Assembly (NCBI GenBank): GCA_030041475.1
Contig: JASHNU010000092.1
Coordinates: forward strand, 1 to 64,000
DNA: 64,000 nucleotides
Direction of reading: 5' to 3'
Source: Candidatus Sulfotelmatobacter sp.
GTDB lineage: Bacteria > Acidobacteriota > Terriglobia > Terriglobales > Acidobacteriaceae
Part shown: positions 41,540-50,815 of the stretch, piece by piece
Layout of the letters: the number at the start of each line of letters is the position of its first letter
How positions within the stretch are numbered: the stretch's first letter is position 1
Notes under the pieces: generated by a model
What the model was told of the DNA's origin: nothing
What the model saw: the letters and a program-made list of their open reading frames with translations, nothing else
Databases searched by the model: none
Position numbers and translations under genes: made by a program

Positions 41540-42931
41540 GTGGCCGAAGCGAAGAATTCCATCCAGGAAGCTGCCGCCATCGCAGCAGCGGATAAGCGCA
41601 AACTGCGCTGGCAGGATGCTGGACTGGCGCTGCGCCATCGTAATTTCCAGCTTTTTTTCAGCGGACAACTGATCTCTCTCATCGGCACGTGGATGCAGAC
41701 CGTGGCCCAGTCGTGGCTGGTGTACCGGCTGACCGGGTCGGGCTTGCTGCTGGGTTCGGTGGGATTCGCCAGCCAGATTCCGGTGTTTCTGGTGGCGCCG
41801 ATCGGCGGCATCACCGCAGATCGCATGAACCGCCAGCGCGTGGTGATCGCCACCCAAACGATTTCTATGGTGCTGGCATTCATCCTGGCCGCGCTGACAC
41901 TTACGCACACCGTGCAGGTGTGGCACATTTTCGTGCTGGCCGCGTCGCTGGGCGTGGTGAATGCGTTCGATATCCCCGGGCGGCAGGCGTTTCTGGTGGA
42001 TATGGTGGGCAAAGAAGACTTGATGAACGCCATCGCGCTGAATTCATCGATGTTCAACGGGGCGCGCGTGATCGGGCCGGCCGTCGCGGGCGTGCTGGTG
42101 GCAAGGCTGGGCGAGGGCTGGTGTTTCTTTGCCAACGGAGTGAGTTACATCGCTGTCATTGTGGGACTCCTGCTGATGAATGTGCACAGTCCGGCACGTG
42201 CGATTGGAGCTTCGCCATTCGAACACGTTGTGGAAGGATTTCGATTCGTGAACGACACGGCACCGATCCGGGCGCTGCTCATGTTGCTGGGGGTGGTCAG
42301 TGCGACCGGCATGCCGTACGTGGTCCTGATGCCGATCTTTGCCGACGAGATTCTGCACAAAGGCGGACAGGGGCTGGCGTCGCTGATCGGATCGCATGAT
42401 CTAGGCGCGGTGCGGCTCGGAATCTTGATGGGCGCCGCGGGCGTCGGCGCGTTGCTGGGCGCATTGACGCTCGCAGTCCGCACGGGAGTAAAAGGGCTGG
42501 CCCGGTGGGTAGCGGCGTGCTGCGCCGGGTTTGGCGTAAGTCTCATCCTGTTTTCCGCTTCGCGATCGTTCTGGCTGTCGGTGGCGCTGCTGTTGCCGGT
42601 GGGATATTTCATCATGCTGCAGATGGCGTCTTCGAACACGCTGATCCAGGTGATGGTGCCGGATGCGCTGCGCGGGCGCGTGATGGCCGTTTACTCAATG
42701 ATGTTCATGGGCCTCGCGCCGCTGGGCTCGCTGATGGGCGGAGCGCTGGCGGACCGGCTGGGCGCGCCGTTGACGGTGGCGATGGGCGGCCTTGCTTCCG
42801 TCGCAGGAGCGGTGTGGTTTGGCATGCATCTGCCAAAGATTCGCATCGAGGCGAGAAAGTTGATTTTGGCGCAACAAATGGCCGGAGGCGAGCCGGCGGA
42901 GGAAATCCGCTCTCCGCTGGCGAGGGAGTAG
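41540..42931 (+). CDS. MFS transporter, MFS_3 / EntS type
   Basis: A 463-residue twelve-helix transporter starting at GTG 41540. The family hallmark LALRHRNFQLFFSGQLISLIGTWMQTVAQSWLVYRLTGS begins the protein, followed by GGITADRMNRQRVVIATQ (the loop 2-3 MFS motif) and NAIALNSSMFNGARVIGPAVAGVL. Proteins of this type export small molecules such as siderophores or drugs. No siderophore biosynthesis genes are adjacent. It is a single gene between the PilZ gene and a repeat-rich gap. Confidence 0.87.
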   Translation: MAEAKNSIQEAAAIAAADKRKLRWQDAGLALRHRNFQLFFSGQLISLIGTWMQTVAQSWLVYRLTGSGLLLGSVGFASQIPVFLVAPIGGITADRMNRQRVVIATQTISMVLAFILAALTLTHTVQVWHIFVLAASLGVVNAFDIPGRQAFLVDMVGKEDLMNAIALNSSMFNGARVIGPAVAGVLVARLGEGWCFFANGVSYIAVIVGLLLMNVHSPARAIGASPFEHVVEGFRFVNDTAPIRALLMLLGVVSATGMPYVVLMPIFADEILHKGGQGLASLIGSHDLGAVRLGILMGAAGVGALLGALTLAVRTGVKGLARWVAACCAGFGVSLILFSASRSFWLSVALLLPVGYFIMLQMASSNTLIQVMVPDALRGRVMAVYSMMFMGLAPLGSLMGGALADRLGAPLTVAMGGLASVAGAVWFGMHLPKIRIEARKLILAQQMAGGEPAEEIRSPLARE

Positions 42932-42970
42932 CGGGTGGCCCATCCTTCCCGGTTTAGGACCGGGGTTGCT

Positions 42971-43072
42971 CCACCCTTGTCTCCGCGCACTTTGCGGAGA
43001 CAAGGTGGGACTACGATACGAGCCGATGAAGCCGAAGCCCACCCTCCCGCACAGAACGTGGGAAGGGTGGGG
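42971..43072. repeat. Two consecutive REP-like hairpins, copies D1 and D2
   Basis: D1: CCACCCTTGTCTCCGC (42971-42986), loop GCACTTT, GCGGAGACAAGGTGG (42994-43008), a 15-bp stem with one bulge. D2: CCCACCCTCCCGC (43038-43050), loop ACAGAAC, GTGGGAAGGGTGGGG (43058-43072). Both loops are 7 nt, as in copies B and C; stems differ in sequence but keep pairing. They lie between convergent genes. Additional fragments ending AGTGGGGCAAC continue to about 43130. Confidence 0.8.
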
Positions 43073-43164
43073 CAACTACATTCGAGATCCTGACCGCAAT
43101 GGATGGGCCAGCCCCCGAAGAGTGGGGCAACGGCGATTCCAAATTCGGAAAGGCCGCGCCACCG

Positions 43165-44757
43165 TCACTGGCAGCTGGTGAACTTAAACGCGATGATCCG
43201 CGTCGACCACTGCGTCGTTCCGCTGGCTGCTGAAGAATAGTATTCGTTGCTGTACCAGAACGTGCAGTCGTCGGAAGGATCGACCGCCATGATGGAGTGA
43301 TCGCCCCACTCGCCTCCGGCGGAGCTGCCCTCGTAGCCTGTGCCGACGATCACGGTCTCGACAGTTTCCATCGTGTTCAGTGGATCGGTCGCCAGCCGTC
43401 CCGTGAACATGATTCCGGGATCGATCTTTGGACCTGCATTGCTGAATCCGAGCGCGATGTTGCCGGCCTGGTCCATGTTGGCTGAGCCCATCCAGAAGTT
43501 GTCGTGCAAACCCGGCGTCAGGCTGCCTTGCTGAGCCACAGCAGGACTGGTACTTGGATTCGTGATGTCGAACCACTGCTCGGTCATGGCATTGCTGCCG
43601 GCGATGGCATCATTGACGACCAGGTGCTCGGTTCCATCCGAAGTCTGGCGCCACGCCAGGGGAACCATCAGGCGATCGCTGCGGGAATTGAGAAAGCCCT
43701 CCGGCTCGGGGACTACCTCACGCCCCTCCGAAAAGGCGTTCACGGCCACCGCGGTCGGACCGCTGAAAGTGGAGTTTTGGGGAGTGAAGAAATCGACGTG
43801 GAAGCTCCACAGGTTCAGCGCGCTGTGCACACCTGCAGTGCCAGCGGCAATGTCGAGGAAAAACTCCGGCTCTCCCGTGGCAGGTTGAGTTCCACCCGCG
43901 ATGTCGGCCGGAAGCATTAACGAATCGGTAGAGGCGGACTTGGAAAAGCACTGCATCGGGGCCGGCTGCGCGCCGGTCAACATCGACGTCCGATCAAGCG
44001 CACAGGCTCGGGGGCCGAGATACGCGGGCTTGGGGCTGATCATGTTGAAACCCATGTAGTAGGCGTCAGTCCAAATGCCCAGCTTGGGATAGTCCCAGAT
44101 GGGGTTCTGGTTTCCGGTCTCCGCAACCTCGTACAGGTAGTACGACCCGGTGGGATCGGAGGTGGTCGAAACAGCGAGGCATAGCCAGTATGCTCCCTGC
44201 GTTGGGACAAATATGGGAAGGGCAAGGACCCATTGACCCGCAGCCTTGTCGTACCGGATGTCGAAGTCGTCGCCCGAGCCTGGGGTGCTGCAGGCACCAT
44301 TCCCGAATCCGGTCCAGGGCAACGTGAGCGGATCGGGCCCTTCGACTACGCTCAGGTCGCTCTTGTTGTAGATGGTGAACACATTGTCGACGGTCTGCAT
44401 CACGTATTGTTCGCTCACTGCCATGTCAGTGTCGGGCACGTCTTCGTAGGCTGACGATCCGTTGTTATCGTTGCCGTCGCAATTCAGAACGATGGTGAAG
44501 TTGCCAACAGTTCCTCCGGAAGAGCAAGGCGTAACGGTCGCGGACTGCGAGGACGAGCTTCGCAAAAAAGATTGGCGGAAAGAAGACCGGCTAAGAGAAG
44601 ATCGCCCGAGAGGCGCTGCGGTTCCGGACAAAACCCGCAAAGGCAGCGACTCCTGCGGGCCGATCATGGGGTAAAGCGATGGAGGTTCGCTCTGCGCGCA
44701 GACTGCGGCGCAGAGGATCGTGCACAAGAACGCGAGAACTGCAAAGCAAGCCTTCAA
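43165..44757 (-). CDS. Large secreted protein, probably propeller-like, unknown
   Basis: A 530-residue exported protein. It starts at TTG 44757 (no ATG fits), with signal peptide KACFAVLAFLCTILCAAVCAQ. After a Ser-rich linker the mature part shows repeated short strands and turns such as DIRYDKAAGQWVLALPIF, YWLCLAVSTTSDPTGSYYLYEV, PKLGIWTDAYYMGFN and TGYEGSSAGGEWGDHSIMAVDP, consistent with a multi-bladed propeller. Four or more cysteines are present. The family is common in Acidobacteria but has no known activity. Single gene downstream of the REP cluster and upstream of the F420 cluster, same strand as it but 113 bases after npdG. Confidence 0.7.
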   Translation of the reverse strand: MKACFAVLAFLCTILCAAVCAQSEPPSLYPMIGPQESLPLRVLSGTAAPLGRSSLSRSSFRQSFLRSSSSQSATVTPCSSGGTVGNFTIVLNCDGNDNNGSSAYEDVPDTDMAVSEQYVMQTVDNVFTIYNKSDLSVVEGPDPLTLPWTGFGNGACSTPGSGDDFDIRYDKAAGQWVLALPIFVPTQGAYWLCLAVSTTSDPTGSYYLYEVAETGNQNPIWDYPKLGIWTDAYYMGFNMISPKPAYLGPRACALDRTSMLTGAQPAPMQCFSKSASTDSLMLPADIAGGTQPATGEPEFFLDIAAGTAGVHSALNLWSFHVDFFTPQNSTFSGPTAVAVNAFSEGREVVPEPEGFLNSRSDRLMVPLAWRQTSDGTEHLVVNDAIAGSNAMTEQWFDITNPSTSPAVAQQGSLTPGLHDNFWMGSANMDQAGNIALGFSNAGPKIDPGIMFTGRLATDPLNTMETVETVIVGTGYEGSSAGGEWGDHSIMAVDPSDDCTFWYSNEYYSSAASGTTQWSTRIIAFKFTSCQ

Positions 44758-44870
44758 GTTCCGCTCGCGTGAAGAAATGAATTGGTTCGAGATTTAGATC
44801 GGCTCAAAGATAGTAGCCGAACCGGCGCAGAAATCAACGCCCTTCGAACTCAAGTTTTCCACAGCAGAGG

Positions 44871-45590
44871 CTATCGATAAGCCGCCGGGGGCAAGCCGGT
44901 GATACGGATGCCAGCGTGGCCTTTATGGCGGATGTTGAGGCCGATCAGTAACGCCGTGATTTGTTCGACGATCCGTGCATTTTCCAGTCTGCCGCCGTCG
45001 ATGGCGCGGACGCCGGGAATTTTGGCTGCCAGTTCGCGGGTAAGTTGTGCCGCGTCCGGATCGTCGCTGCAAACGATCACGTCGCAGTCGAGCGGCGCGT
45101 CGCCGCTGCGTCCGATGTTATTGAGAAGATCTGCGGACACATTGTGGAACGCCGCGACCACACTCACTTCCTCGGGGACGAGTTCGGCGGCTTGCTGCGC
45201 CGCCGACCCTTGCCAGACGCCGAGCGTGCGCGAGGCGCGTCCGCCCAGGCTGGCAGCGAGCGGAACCGTGGCGTCGATCAGGATGCTGCCCTCGGTCATG
45301 GCGGGCTTCAACTGTTTGAGCAGGGCAGCCTGGCCTTCAAACGGAACGGTCAGCACGAGGATGTCAGCGGCGGCACAGGCGGCGCTGTTCTCCATGCCGG
45401 ATACGTTCGCCTGGTTTCCTACCTTCAGTTGGATCGCCGCTGCCGCCAGTTGCGCGCGTTGCTCGTCGCGCGAACCGATGATGATGGTTTCCCCCGCGCG
45501 CGCCCAGCGCAGGGCCAGTCCCATGCCGGCCGGGCCGGTGCCCCCTATGATCGCGATGGGGCGAATAGGGACGGCAGAATTCGAGTTCAT
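44871..45590 (-). CDS. npdG: F420-dependent NADP reductase (8-hydroxy-5-deazaflavin:NADPH oxidoreductase)
   Basis: A 239-residue enzyme that exchanges hydride between F420 and NADP. The NADP-binding motif is IAIIGGTGPAGMGLALRWARAGETIIIGSRDEQRA (GxGxxG variant GGTGPAG, with SRD for the 2'-phosphate), then AADILVLTVPFEGQAALLKQL and VSVVAAFHNVSADLL. It overlaps the cofH stop by four bases (ATGA), so it is translationally coupled to F420 synthesis and is the end of the cluster. It implies that F420 in this organism is linked to the NADPH pool. Confidence 0.9.
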   Translation of the reverse strand: MNSNSAVPIRPIAIIGGTGPAGMGLALRWARAGETIIIGSRDEQRAQLAAAAIQLKVGNQANVSGMENSAACAAADILVLTVPFEGQAALLKQLKPAMTEGSILIDATVPLAASLGGRASRTLGVWQGSAAQQAAELVPEEVSVVAAFHNVSADLLNNIGRSGDAPLDCDVIVCSDDPDAAQLTRELAAKIPGVRAIDGGRLENARIVEQITALLIGLNIRHKGHAGIRITGLPPAAYR

Positions 45591-46822
45591 GCGAACTCGG
45601 CCTCGAGGGTTTCCACGGTGAATTCAGCTTCGTTGAACGGAAGCTTGATCTGGATACGCGAATAAGTCGTGTTGCGCTCAGCTGGGATGCGGCCGATCTC
45701 AAGAATCAGCGACTGAAATTCTTCCGGGCTGGTGTACTGGCCGGCCGTGGCCCCGGCTTCGCGCGAGATGTTCTCCTCCATCAGTGTGCCGCCGTAATCA
45801 TTGGCCCCGGCGTGCAGGCAAAGTTGCGAAAGGCGTCGGTTCAGCTTGACCCACGACACCTGAATGTTGCTGATCGAACCGGCGAGCAGGACTCGCGCCA
45901 GCGCGTGAACTTTCAAGTGTTCAGCCAGCGTGGGGCCGCTGCGCGCCAGTCCCTGATGAAAGAGCAGCGTGTTCTGATGCACGAAGCCCAGCGGTACGAA
46001 CTCGGTAAAGCCTCCGGTTTCGCTTTGAATGTCGCGCAGGAGCCGCATCTGGCGCGCCCAGTGTGCTGGAGTCTCGGCATGGCCGTACATCATCGTCGAA
46101 GTCGTGCGAATGCCGCAGCGATGCGCCGTGCGGATGACCTCGATCCACTGCGCGGTGGAAAGTTTGTTTGCCGAAAGAATGTGGCGGACTTCGTCGTCGA
46201 GAATTTCGGCAGCGGTGCCGGGGAGGGTGCCGAGGCCGTTGTCGCGCAGCATCGAGAGATAGTCGGCAAGATGCATGCCGGTCAGCTCGACGCCGTAGAC
46301 GATTTCCATCGGCGAAAAGGCGTGAATATGCATGCGCGGAACGGCCGACTTGATCGCGCGCAGAATATCGCGATAGTAGAACTTGTCGAGATCGCGGGGC
46401 AGACCGCCCTGAATGCAAACTTCGGTGGCGCCGAGCCGCCAGGCTTCGCGGGCCTTTTCAGCCATGTCTTCGAGCGAGTGAAAGTAGGCATCGGATTCGC
46501 GCGGTCCTCGGCTGAAGGCGCAGAACTTGCATCCCACAAAACAAATGTTGGTGAAGTTGATATTGCGGTTGACGACGTAGGTAACGATGTTACCCACCAG
46601 CTCCGCGCGAAGAATGTTGGCTGCGACCAGCAGGCCTAGGAGGTCGTCGCCTTCGGCGTTGGCCAACGCGTAGGATCCTTCGAGAGATAGGCTTGCGCCG
46701 TCTTGCGATTCGAGAACTCGCTCGAGAGATGCGCGCAACGCCGGAGTCATGCGCGGAGCAATGTCGACCCAGTTGAGCGTGGGGAAGGACTCAAGTTCGG
46801 CGATAGCAACTTGGCGAAGCAC
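45587..46822 (-). CDS. cofH: FO synthase subunit 2 (5-amino-6-(D-ribitylamino)uracil-tyrosine synthase)
   Basis: A 411-residue radical SAM enzyme that joins tyrosine to 5-amino-6-ribitylaminouracil in FO synthesis. Start GTG 46822 is preferred (CACGGAG six bases upstream) over the longer frame to 46897. The cluster motif C-x3-C-x2-C is CFVGCKFC; further CofH segments are GATEVCIQGGLPRDLDKFYY, HAFSPMEIVYG, TTSTMMYGHAETPAHWARQMRLLRDIQ and GANDYGGTLMEENISREAGA. It is separate from CofG, in contrast to the fused FbiC of Actinobacteria. It overlaps npdG by four bases. Confidence 0.94.
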   Translation of the reverse strand: MLRQVAIAELESFPTLNWVDIAPRMTPALRASLERVLESQDGASLSLEGSYALANAEGDDLLGLLVAANILRAELVGNIVTYVVNRNINFTNICFVGCKFCAFSRGPRESDAYFHSLEDMAEKAREAWRLGATEVCIQGGLPRDLDKFYYRDILRAIKSAVPRMHIHAFSPMEIVYGVELTGMHLADYLSMLRDNGLGTLPGTAAEILDDEVRHILSANKLSTAQWIEVIRTAHRCGIRTTSTMMYGHAETPAHWARQMRLLRDIQSETGGFTEFVPLGFVHQNTLLFHQGLARSGPTLAEHLKVHALARVLLAGSISNIQVSWVKLNRRLSQLCLHAGANDYGGTLMEENISREAGATAGQYTSPEEFQSLILEIGRIPAERNTTYSRIQIKLPFNEAEFTVETLEAEFA

Positions 46823-46989
46823 CGGTTCTCCGTGACGAGAATTTGATTCTATGCGGTTTTGATTCGGTTGTCTTGCCGGTGGAGGGGCAAAGCGCAAACC
46901 GGGTCGAGCGCGCGACCGGACAGCCCCTTCGACGCGCTTCGCTTGCTCAGGGCCAGGCTAAGTGCGGCGGCTGTCCCTACATAAATCTC

Positions 46990-47775
46990 TTAGCGAAATA
47001 AGTCACTCGCTGCAGGGCGGAGCAGTTCGCGAACGCCACCGGCGCCCGAATCGTAGCGAAATCCGCGAATTACGCACGCGGGTGTGCGTTCGAGTTTGCC
47101 GCATACCAGTCCCGCAGCGCAGGCCAGTTCATCGGCCACAGCCTCCACACTTGCTTTCAGTCTGTAGCCATGAGGATCGCGCCGGCCGCGGTCGTCGCGT
47201 AACGGCCTGATTCCGGCGATGCCGATAGCGAATTCGGCCAGGCCCTCGCGCCACGGACGTCCGAAACTGTCGGTAATGATGACCGGGATGGAAAGGCCGG
47301 TCCGTTTCTTCACGTCGCGGCGCAGGTTGGCGGCGGAGCGGTCGGGATTTTCGGGAAGTAATACGGCGTGGCGGCCCCCATCCACATTGGAGACGTCGAT
47401 GCCGCTGTTGGCGCAAAGGAAACCGTGATGCGTTTCGGTGATCAGCACGCCGTTCTTGCGGCGGATGACGGTGCGACTCTCGCGTAGAGCCAGTTCAATC
47501 ACCCGCGGATCGAGCGCGTATTGTTTCGCCCAAGCCACAGACTCCTCTGATGGCAAAATCGTCGCCAGGTCAACAAGTCGGCCTTCTGCCTTCGAAACAA
47601 CCTTGTGCTTCACGACCAAGATGTCACCGGATTGAAGCCGTAACCGGCGCCTGCGGAGAACTGCGAGCAGTTTGTCCGCGATGGAGTCGCCGGGAAGAAT
47701 TTCGCCGGAGAGTGGAAGGGGGATGACGCGGAGTTCGGACGAGGAACGGGAACGGCGACTTGATGGAGCTTTCAT
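46990..47775 (-). CDS. cofE: Coenzyme F420-0:L-glutamate ligase, single-domain
   Basis: A 261-residue GTP-dependent ligase that adds glutamates to F420-0. Typical CofE features: VIPLPLSGEILPGDSIADKLL, GDILVVKHKVVSKAEGRLVDL, NGVLITETHHGFLCANSGIDVSNVDG (metal site) and IITDSFGRPWREGLAEFAIGIAG. The length fits CofE alone; the C-terminal nitroreductase-like domain found in mycobacterial FbiB is absent. In the cluster it follows cofC by 79 bases. Residues 1-15 are a basic Ser/Arg-rich leader (KAPSSRRSRSSS). Confidence 0.93.
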   Translation of the reverse strand: MKAPSSRRSRSSSELRVIPLPLSGEILPGDSIADKLLAVLRRRRLRLQSGDILVVKHKVVSKAEGRLVDLATILPSEESVAWAKQYALDPRVIELALRESRTVIRRKNGVLITETHHGFLCANSGIDVSNVDGGRHAVLLPENPDRSAANLRRDVKKRTGLSIPVIITDSFGRPWREGLAEFAIGIAGIRPLRDDRGRRDPHGYRLKASVEAVADELACAAGLVCGKLERTPACVIRGFRYDSGAGGVRELLRPAASDLFR

Positions 47776-47854
47776 AGGCGCGGAAAGCGAAAGAATTCAG
47801 CGGCTAAAGCCGCAGGTTTTATCTTAGGGGATCGATCGGAGCGCTGGAAGCGCT

Positions 47855-48541
47855 CTACCCCAGCATGCCAAAATCGGGCTTGCTGGGGACCCCGGCGCTG
47901 CGCCACCCAAAATCGCGGGCGAGCTGTTGAGCGCGGGTTTCGCCGGGCAGAGAGAGCAATTGTTGCAGGTCGGAAGGATTGTCCACGTCGACGGCAATCC
48001 CCGGCAGTTGCAGCACAACGCAAGGCTTGCCCGTCGCTTGTGCGACGGCATGATGCGGCTTAAAGCTGTCGTTGCCAAAACGCAGCGAGAAAAGACCGGC
48101 CGGGCGGCGGAAAGCGGCATTCGTGCCGCGCCCGTCGGCAGCTGGGACCAACACACTCCCTTCCACGGGTGCCTGCTTCAGGATTTCGTCGAGTTCCCAG
48201 GCTTGAATCAGAGGAATATCGGCGGGGATCACCAGCGTGCTCTCGGCTCCACGCTCGACGCAAACTCGCGTGGCCATCCCGATGGCGCCGGTTTCGCCGG
48301 GATTATCAGGGTCGGGGATGATTTCAAATCCGTACGTGTTGGCGAGCTTCACCGCGTAAGGATCGCTGGTGACGACTGCCACCTGTGGTCGCTGCTTCCA
48401 GCCACGCAAAGTCTCGAGAACGTCTTCGAGCATCGCCTGAGCCAATGCCGTGCGCGCGGGCTGGTCTAGGACCGCGGCCAGGCGTTGCTTGGCGGAAGCC
48501 AGGTTCTTGACAGGAACCAGAATTACCGGAGATAAGCTCAC
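47855..48541 (-). CDS. cofC: 2-phospho-L-lactate (or PEP/3-PG) guanylyltransferase
   Basis: A 228-residue nucleotidyltransferase activating the side-chain acid with GTP for CofD. Family landmarks: ILVPVKNLASAKQRLA (nucleotide loop), VVTSDPYAVKLANTYG, LVIPADIPLIQAWELDEIL (metal-binding Asp) and GTNAAF. Which acid is used (2-phospholactate, phosphoenolpyruvate or 3-phosphoglycerate) cannot be decided by eye. It overlaps the cofD stop by four bases, ATGA, and is coupled to it. Confidence 0.92.
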   Translation of the reverse strand: MSLSPVILVPVKNLASAKQRLAAVLDQPARTALAQAMLEDVLETLRGWKQRPQVAVVTSDPYAVKLANTYGFEIIPDPDNPGETGAIGMATRVCVERGAESTLVIPADIPLIQAWELDEILKQAPVEGSVLVPAADGRGTNAAFRRPAGLFSLRFGNDSFKPHHAVAQATGKPCVVLQLPGIAVDVDNPSDLQQLLSLPGETRAQQLARDFGWRSAGVPSKPDFGMLG

Positions 48542-49554
48542 GGCTCGCGTTCCAGGCGCCGGAAAGCGCCCGCGGCGGGTTCTTCCTTCAACGAGCCCGC
48601 TTTCGGCAGATCCTCTTTCAGCAGGCCGCCGACCACGAGCGACAGAACCTCACGCGCCAGCGCAGCCTTGTCGTCGGCGTTGCGCATGATGGTTTGGGTG
48701 CACTGTACGCGCAGTCCCTTCTGGCGCAAAACTTCGGCGGCGCGGGCGTCGCGCGTGTCGCAAACGAGAAGATCGAGAAAATCCTCGTACACTTGCGCCA
48801 CGCCGGCGATCGAACACGGCAGTCCCTGCGCAGCCATCAGGATTCCAGCGGGGCCTGCGACGGGAGCATTCCCGACAATTGGGCTGACCGCGGCGATTTT
48901 TCCCTTCGCCCGCAGCAGGGCATCGCGAATCCCGGGCACGGCCAGAATGGGGCCAATGCTGGTGACAGGATTGCTCGGGGCGATGATGACAGCGTCGGCG
49001 GAAGTGATGGCATCGATGACGCCCGGAGCAGGCTCGGCATCGCTGGCTCCGGCGAAGCGTACGGACCGCACCGGATCCTGATACCACCGCTGCACGAAAT
49101 ATTCCTCGAAGCTCAACTCGCCCACGTTCGGCGTCTCGATACGCGTTTCCACGCGCGAGTTGCTCATGGGCAGAACGCGCGCCTTCACTCCCAGTTTGCT
49201 GGAGACGACCGCAGTGGCTTCCGAGAGCGTCTTGCCTTCGGCCAGCAGGCGCGAACGCAGCAGGTGCATGGCCAGGTCACGGTCGCCGGTATGAAACCAG
49301 GTGGGTTCGCCCAGCTGTCCCATGGCCTGCAGGCAAAGAAAGGTGTCGCCTTTGACGCCCCATCCGCGCTCGCGGCTCAACATGCCGGAGAGAACGTATG
49401 TGATCGAATCAATGTCCGGTGAAACATAGAGCCCCCACCAGAGCAGGTCGTCGCCGGTGTTGACAACAATGGTGATTTCTTCGGCGGGCATCACCTGGCG
49501 CAGGCCGTCGACGAACTTCGCCCCGCCGGTGCCACCGCTCAGAACGCAAATCAT
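48538..49554 (-). CDS. cofD: 2-phospho-L-lactate transferase
   Basis: A 338-residue enzyme that transfers the activated lactyl or enolpyruvyl phosphate group to FO. The N-terminus MICVLSGGTGGAKFVDGLRQ and the following VNTGDDLLWWGLYVSPDIDSITYVLSG with the metal-binding Asp pair are diagnostic, as is ITSADAVIIAPSNPVTSIGPILAVPGIRDAL. Second gene of the cluster, 13 bases after cofG. Confidence 0.95.
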   Translation of the reverse strand: MICVLSGGTGGAKFVDGLRQVMPAEEITIVVNTGDDLLWWGLYVSPDIDSITYVLSGMLSRERGWGVKGDTFLCLQAMGQLGEPTWFHTGDRDLAMHLLRSRLLAEGKTLSEATAVVSSKLGVKARVLPMSNSRVETRIETPNVGELSFEEYFVQRWYQDPVRSVRFAGASDAEPAPGVIDAITSADAVIIAPSNPVTSIGPILAVPGIRDALLRAKGKIAAVSPIVGNAPVAGPAGILMAAQGLPCSIAGVAQVYEDFLDLLVCDTRDARAAEVLRQKGLRVQCTQTIMRNADDKAALAREVLSLVVGGLLKEDLPKAGSLKEEPAAGAFRRLEREP

Positions 49555-49567
49555 TTTGCGTTCCTCC

Positions 49568-50815
49568 TCATGCCGCCCTCACCAATCTTGCCATACCGTG
49601 ATCATCCGCCGTGGCGCGCAGTTTCTCTGACAGTAGGCCGGGCTTCGATATGAGCGCAGGCAGAAACTCCGGATACACCGGCAGACGCTGGCTCAGAGTG
49701 CATCCCCGCGCCTCGGTGCGCAGGCGAAGCTGCTCCAGGTGAGGCCAGGGCTTTTCTGGATTGATGTAGTCCGGCGTCAGCGGCGAAATTCCTCCCCAAT
49801 CATTGATGCCCGCATCCAGCAACTCCTCATAGTATGGCGCTGAGAGATTGGGTGGAGCCTGAATATTGACCTCAGGGAGTAACAAGCGAGCTACCGCCAC
49901 AGTGCGCAGCATCTCGCCATGCGAGGGCTCAGGCCAGTGCGCCATGGGGATCGCGGGCTTGACGCGAAAGTTCTGCACGATCACTTCCTGGATGTGGCCG
50001 TAGCGGTCATTCATATCGCGCAGGGCCAGGAGCGTATCGACGCGGTCCTCGCGCGACTCGCCAATGCCAATCAGCAGGCCGGTCGTGAACGGGACGCGCT
50101 GCTTGCCGGCGTCTTCAATCGTGCGCAGGCGCTTGGCGGGGACTTTATCGGGAGCATTGTCGTGCGCCGCGCCAGGAGCGAGCAGGGATTCGTTCGTGGT
50201 TTCAAGCATCAGTCCCATGCTGGGGGAGACGGCGGCTAGGCGGGCAATCCACTCGGCGCTGAGCAAGCCGGGATTGGGATGTGGCAGCAGGTTGGTCTCG
50301 CGCAGTACGAGTTCGCACATGGCTTCGAGATAATGCAGCGTAGATTTGTAGCCGAGATGGCGGAGCGTGTCGCGCATTTCGGGGAAGAGCAGTTCAGGTT
50401 TGTCGCCCAGACTGAAGAGAGCTTCCGTGCATCCGAGTTTTTCGCCGGCGCGGGCGACGGCGAGGACTTCGTCGGGCGACATCGTGTGCGCGCCGGGGTC
50501 GCCGGAATTGCGGCGAAAAGTGCAGTATCCGCAGTAATCGCGGCAAAGGTTGGTCAGCGGGATGAAGACCTTCCGCGAATAGGTGATGACGCCGGGCTTG
50601 AAGCGCTCTTTGGCAGCGCGGGCGGCGGCGAGAAGTTCAGCAAGATCTGCGTCGGAGCAGCGGATGAGCGTTAGAGCTGCTTCGCGAGAAATGCGAACGC
50701 CGGATCGAATGTCGTTAAGCGCAGACGCAGGAGTGCAGCTTAGGGCAGGAGTGCGCAGCGCGCGGTCTTCTGCCTGCGTACGTATTTTTGCGGGCGTGCT
50801 CCAGGTCAGGGACAC
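49568..50815 (-). CDS. cofG: FO synthase subunit 1 (7,8-didemethyl-8-hydroxy-5-deazariboflavin synthase)
   Basis: A 415-residue radical SAM enzyme forming the deazaflavin ring of F420. GTG 50815 is preferred: CGAGGCAGT precedes it and longer frames up to 51277 run into the divergent gene. The cluster motif C-x3-C-x2-C is CRDYCGYC, followed by TFRRNSGDPGAHTMSPDEVLAVA and GCTEALFSLGDKPE, LHYLEAMCELVLRETNLLPHPNPGLL, and the C-terminal GINDWGGISPLTPDYINPEKPWP. First gene of the F420 cluster, divergent from a flavin reductase-like gene with 54 bases between the starts. Confidence 0.93.
   Translation of the reverse strand: MSLTWSTPAKIRTQAEDRALRTPALSCTPASALNDIRSGVRISREAALTLIRCSDADLAELLAAARAAKERFKPGVITYSRKVFIPLTNLCRDYCGYCTFRRNSGDPGAHTMSPDEVLAVARAGEKLGCTEALFSLGDKPELLFPEMRDTLRHLGYKSTLHYLEAMCELVLRETNLLPHPNPGLLSAEWIARLAAVSPSMGLMLETTNESLLAPGAAHDNAPDKVPAKRLRTIEDAGKQRVPFTTGLLIGIGESREDRVDTLLALRDMNDRYGHIQEVIVQNFRVKPAIPMAHWPEPSHGEMLRTVAVARLLLPEVNIQAPPNLSAPYYEELLDAGINDWGGISPLTPDYINPEKPWPHLEQLRLRTEARGCTLSQRLPVYPEFLPALISKPGLLSEKLRATADDHGMARLVRAA

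Noticed and set aside
42932-43164. CRISPR-like array
   Set aside because: The repeated units are inverted, not direct, with variable spacing; they are REP-like hairpins, and no cas gene is present.
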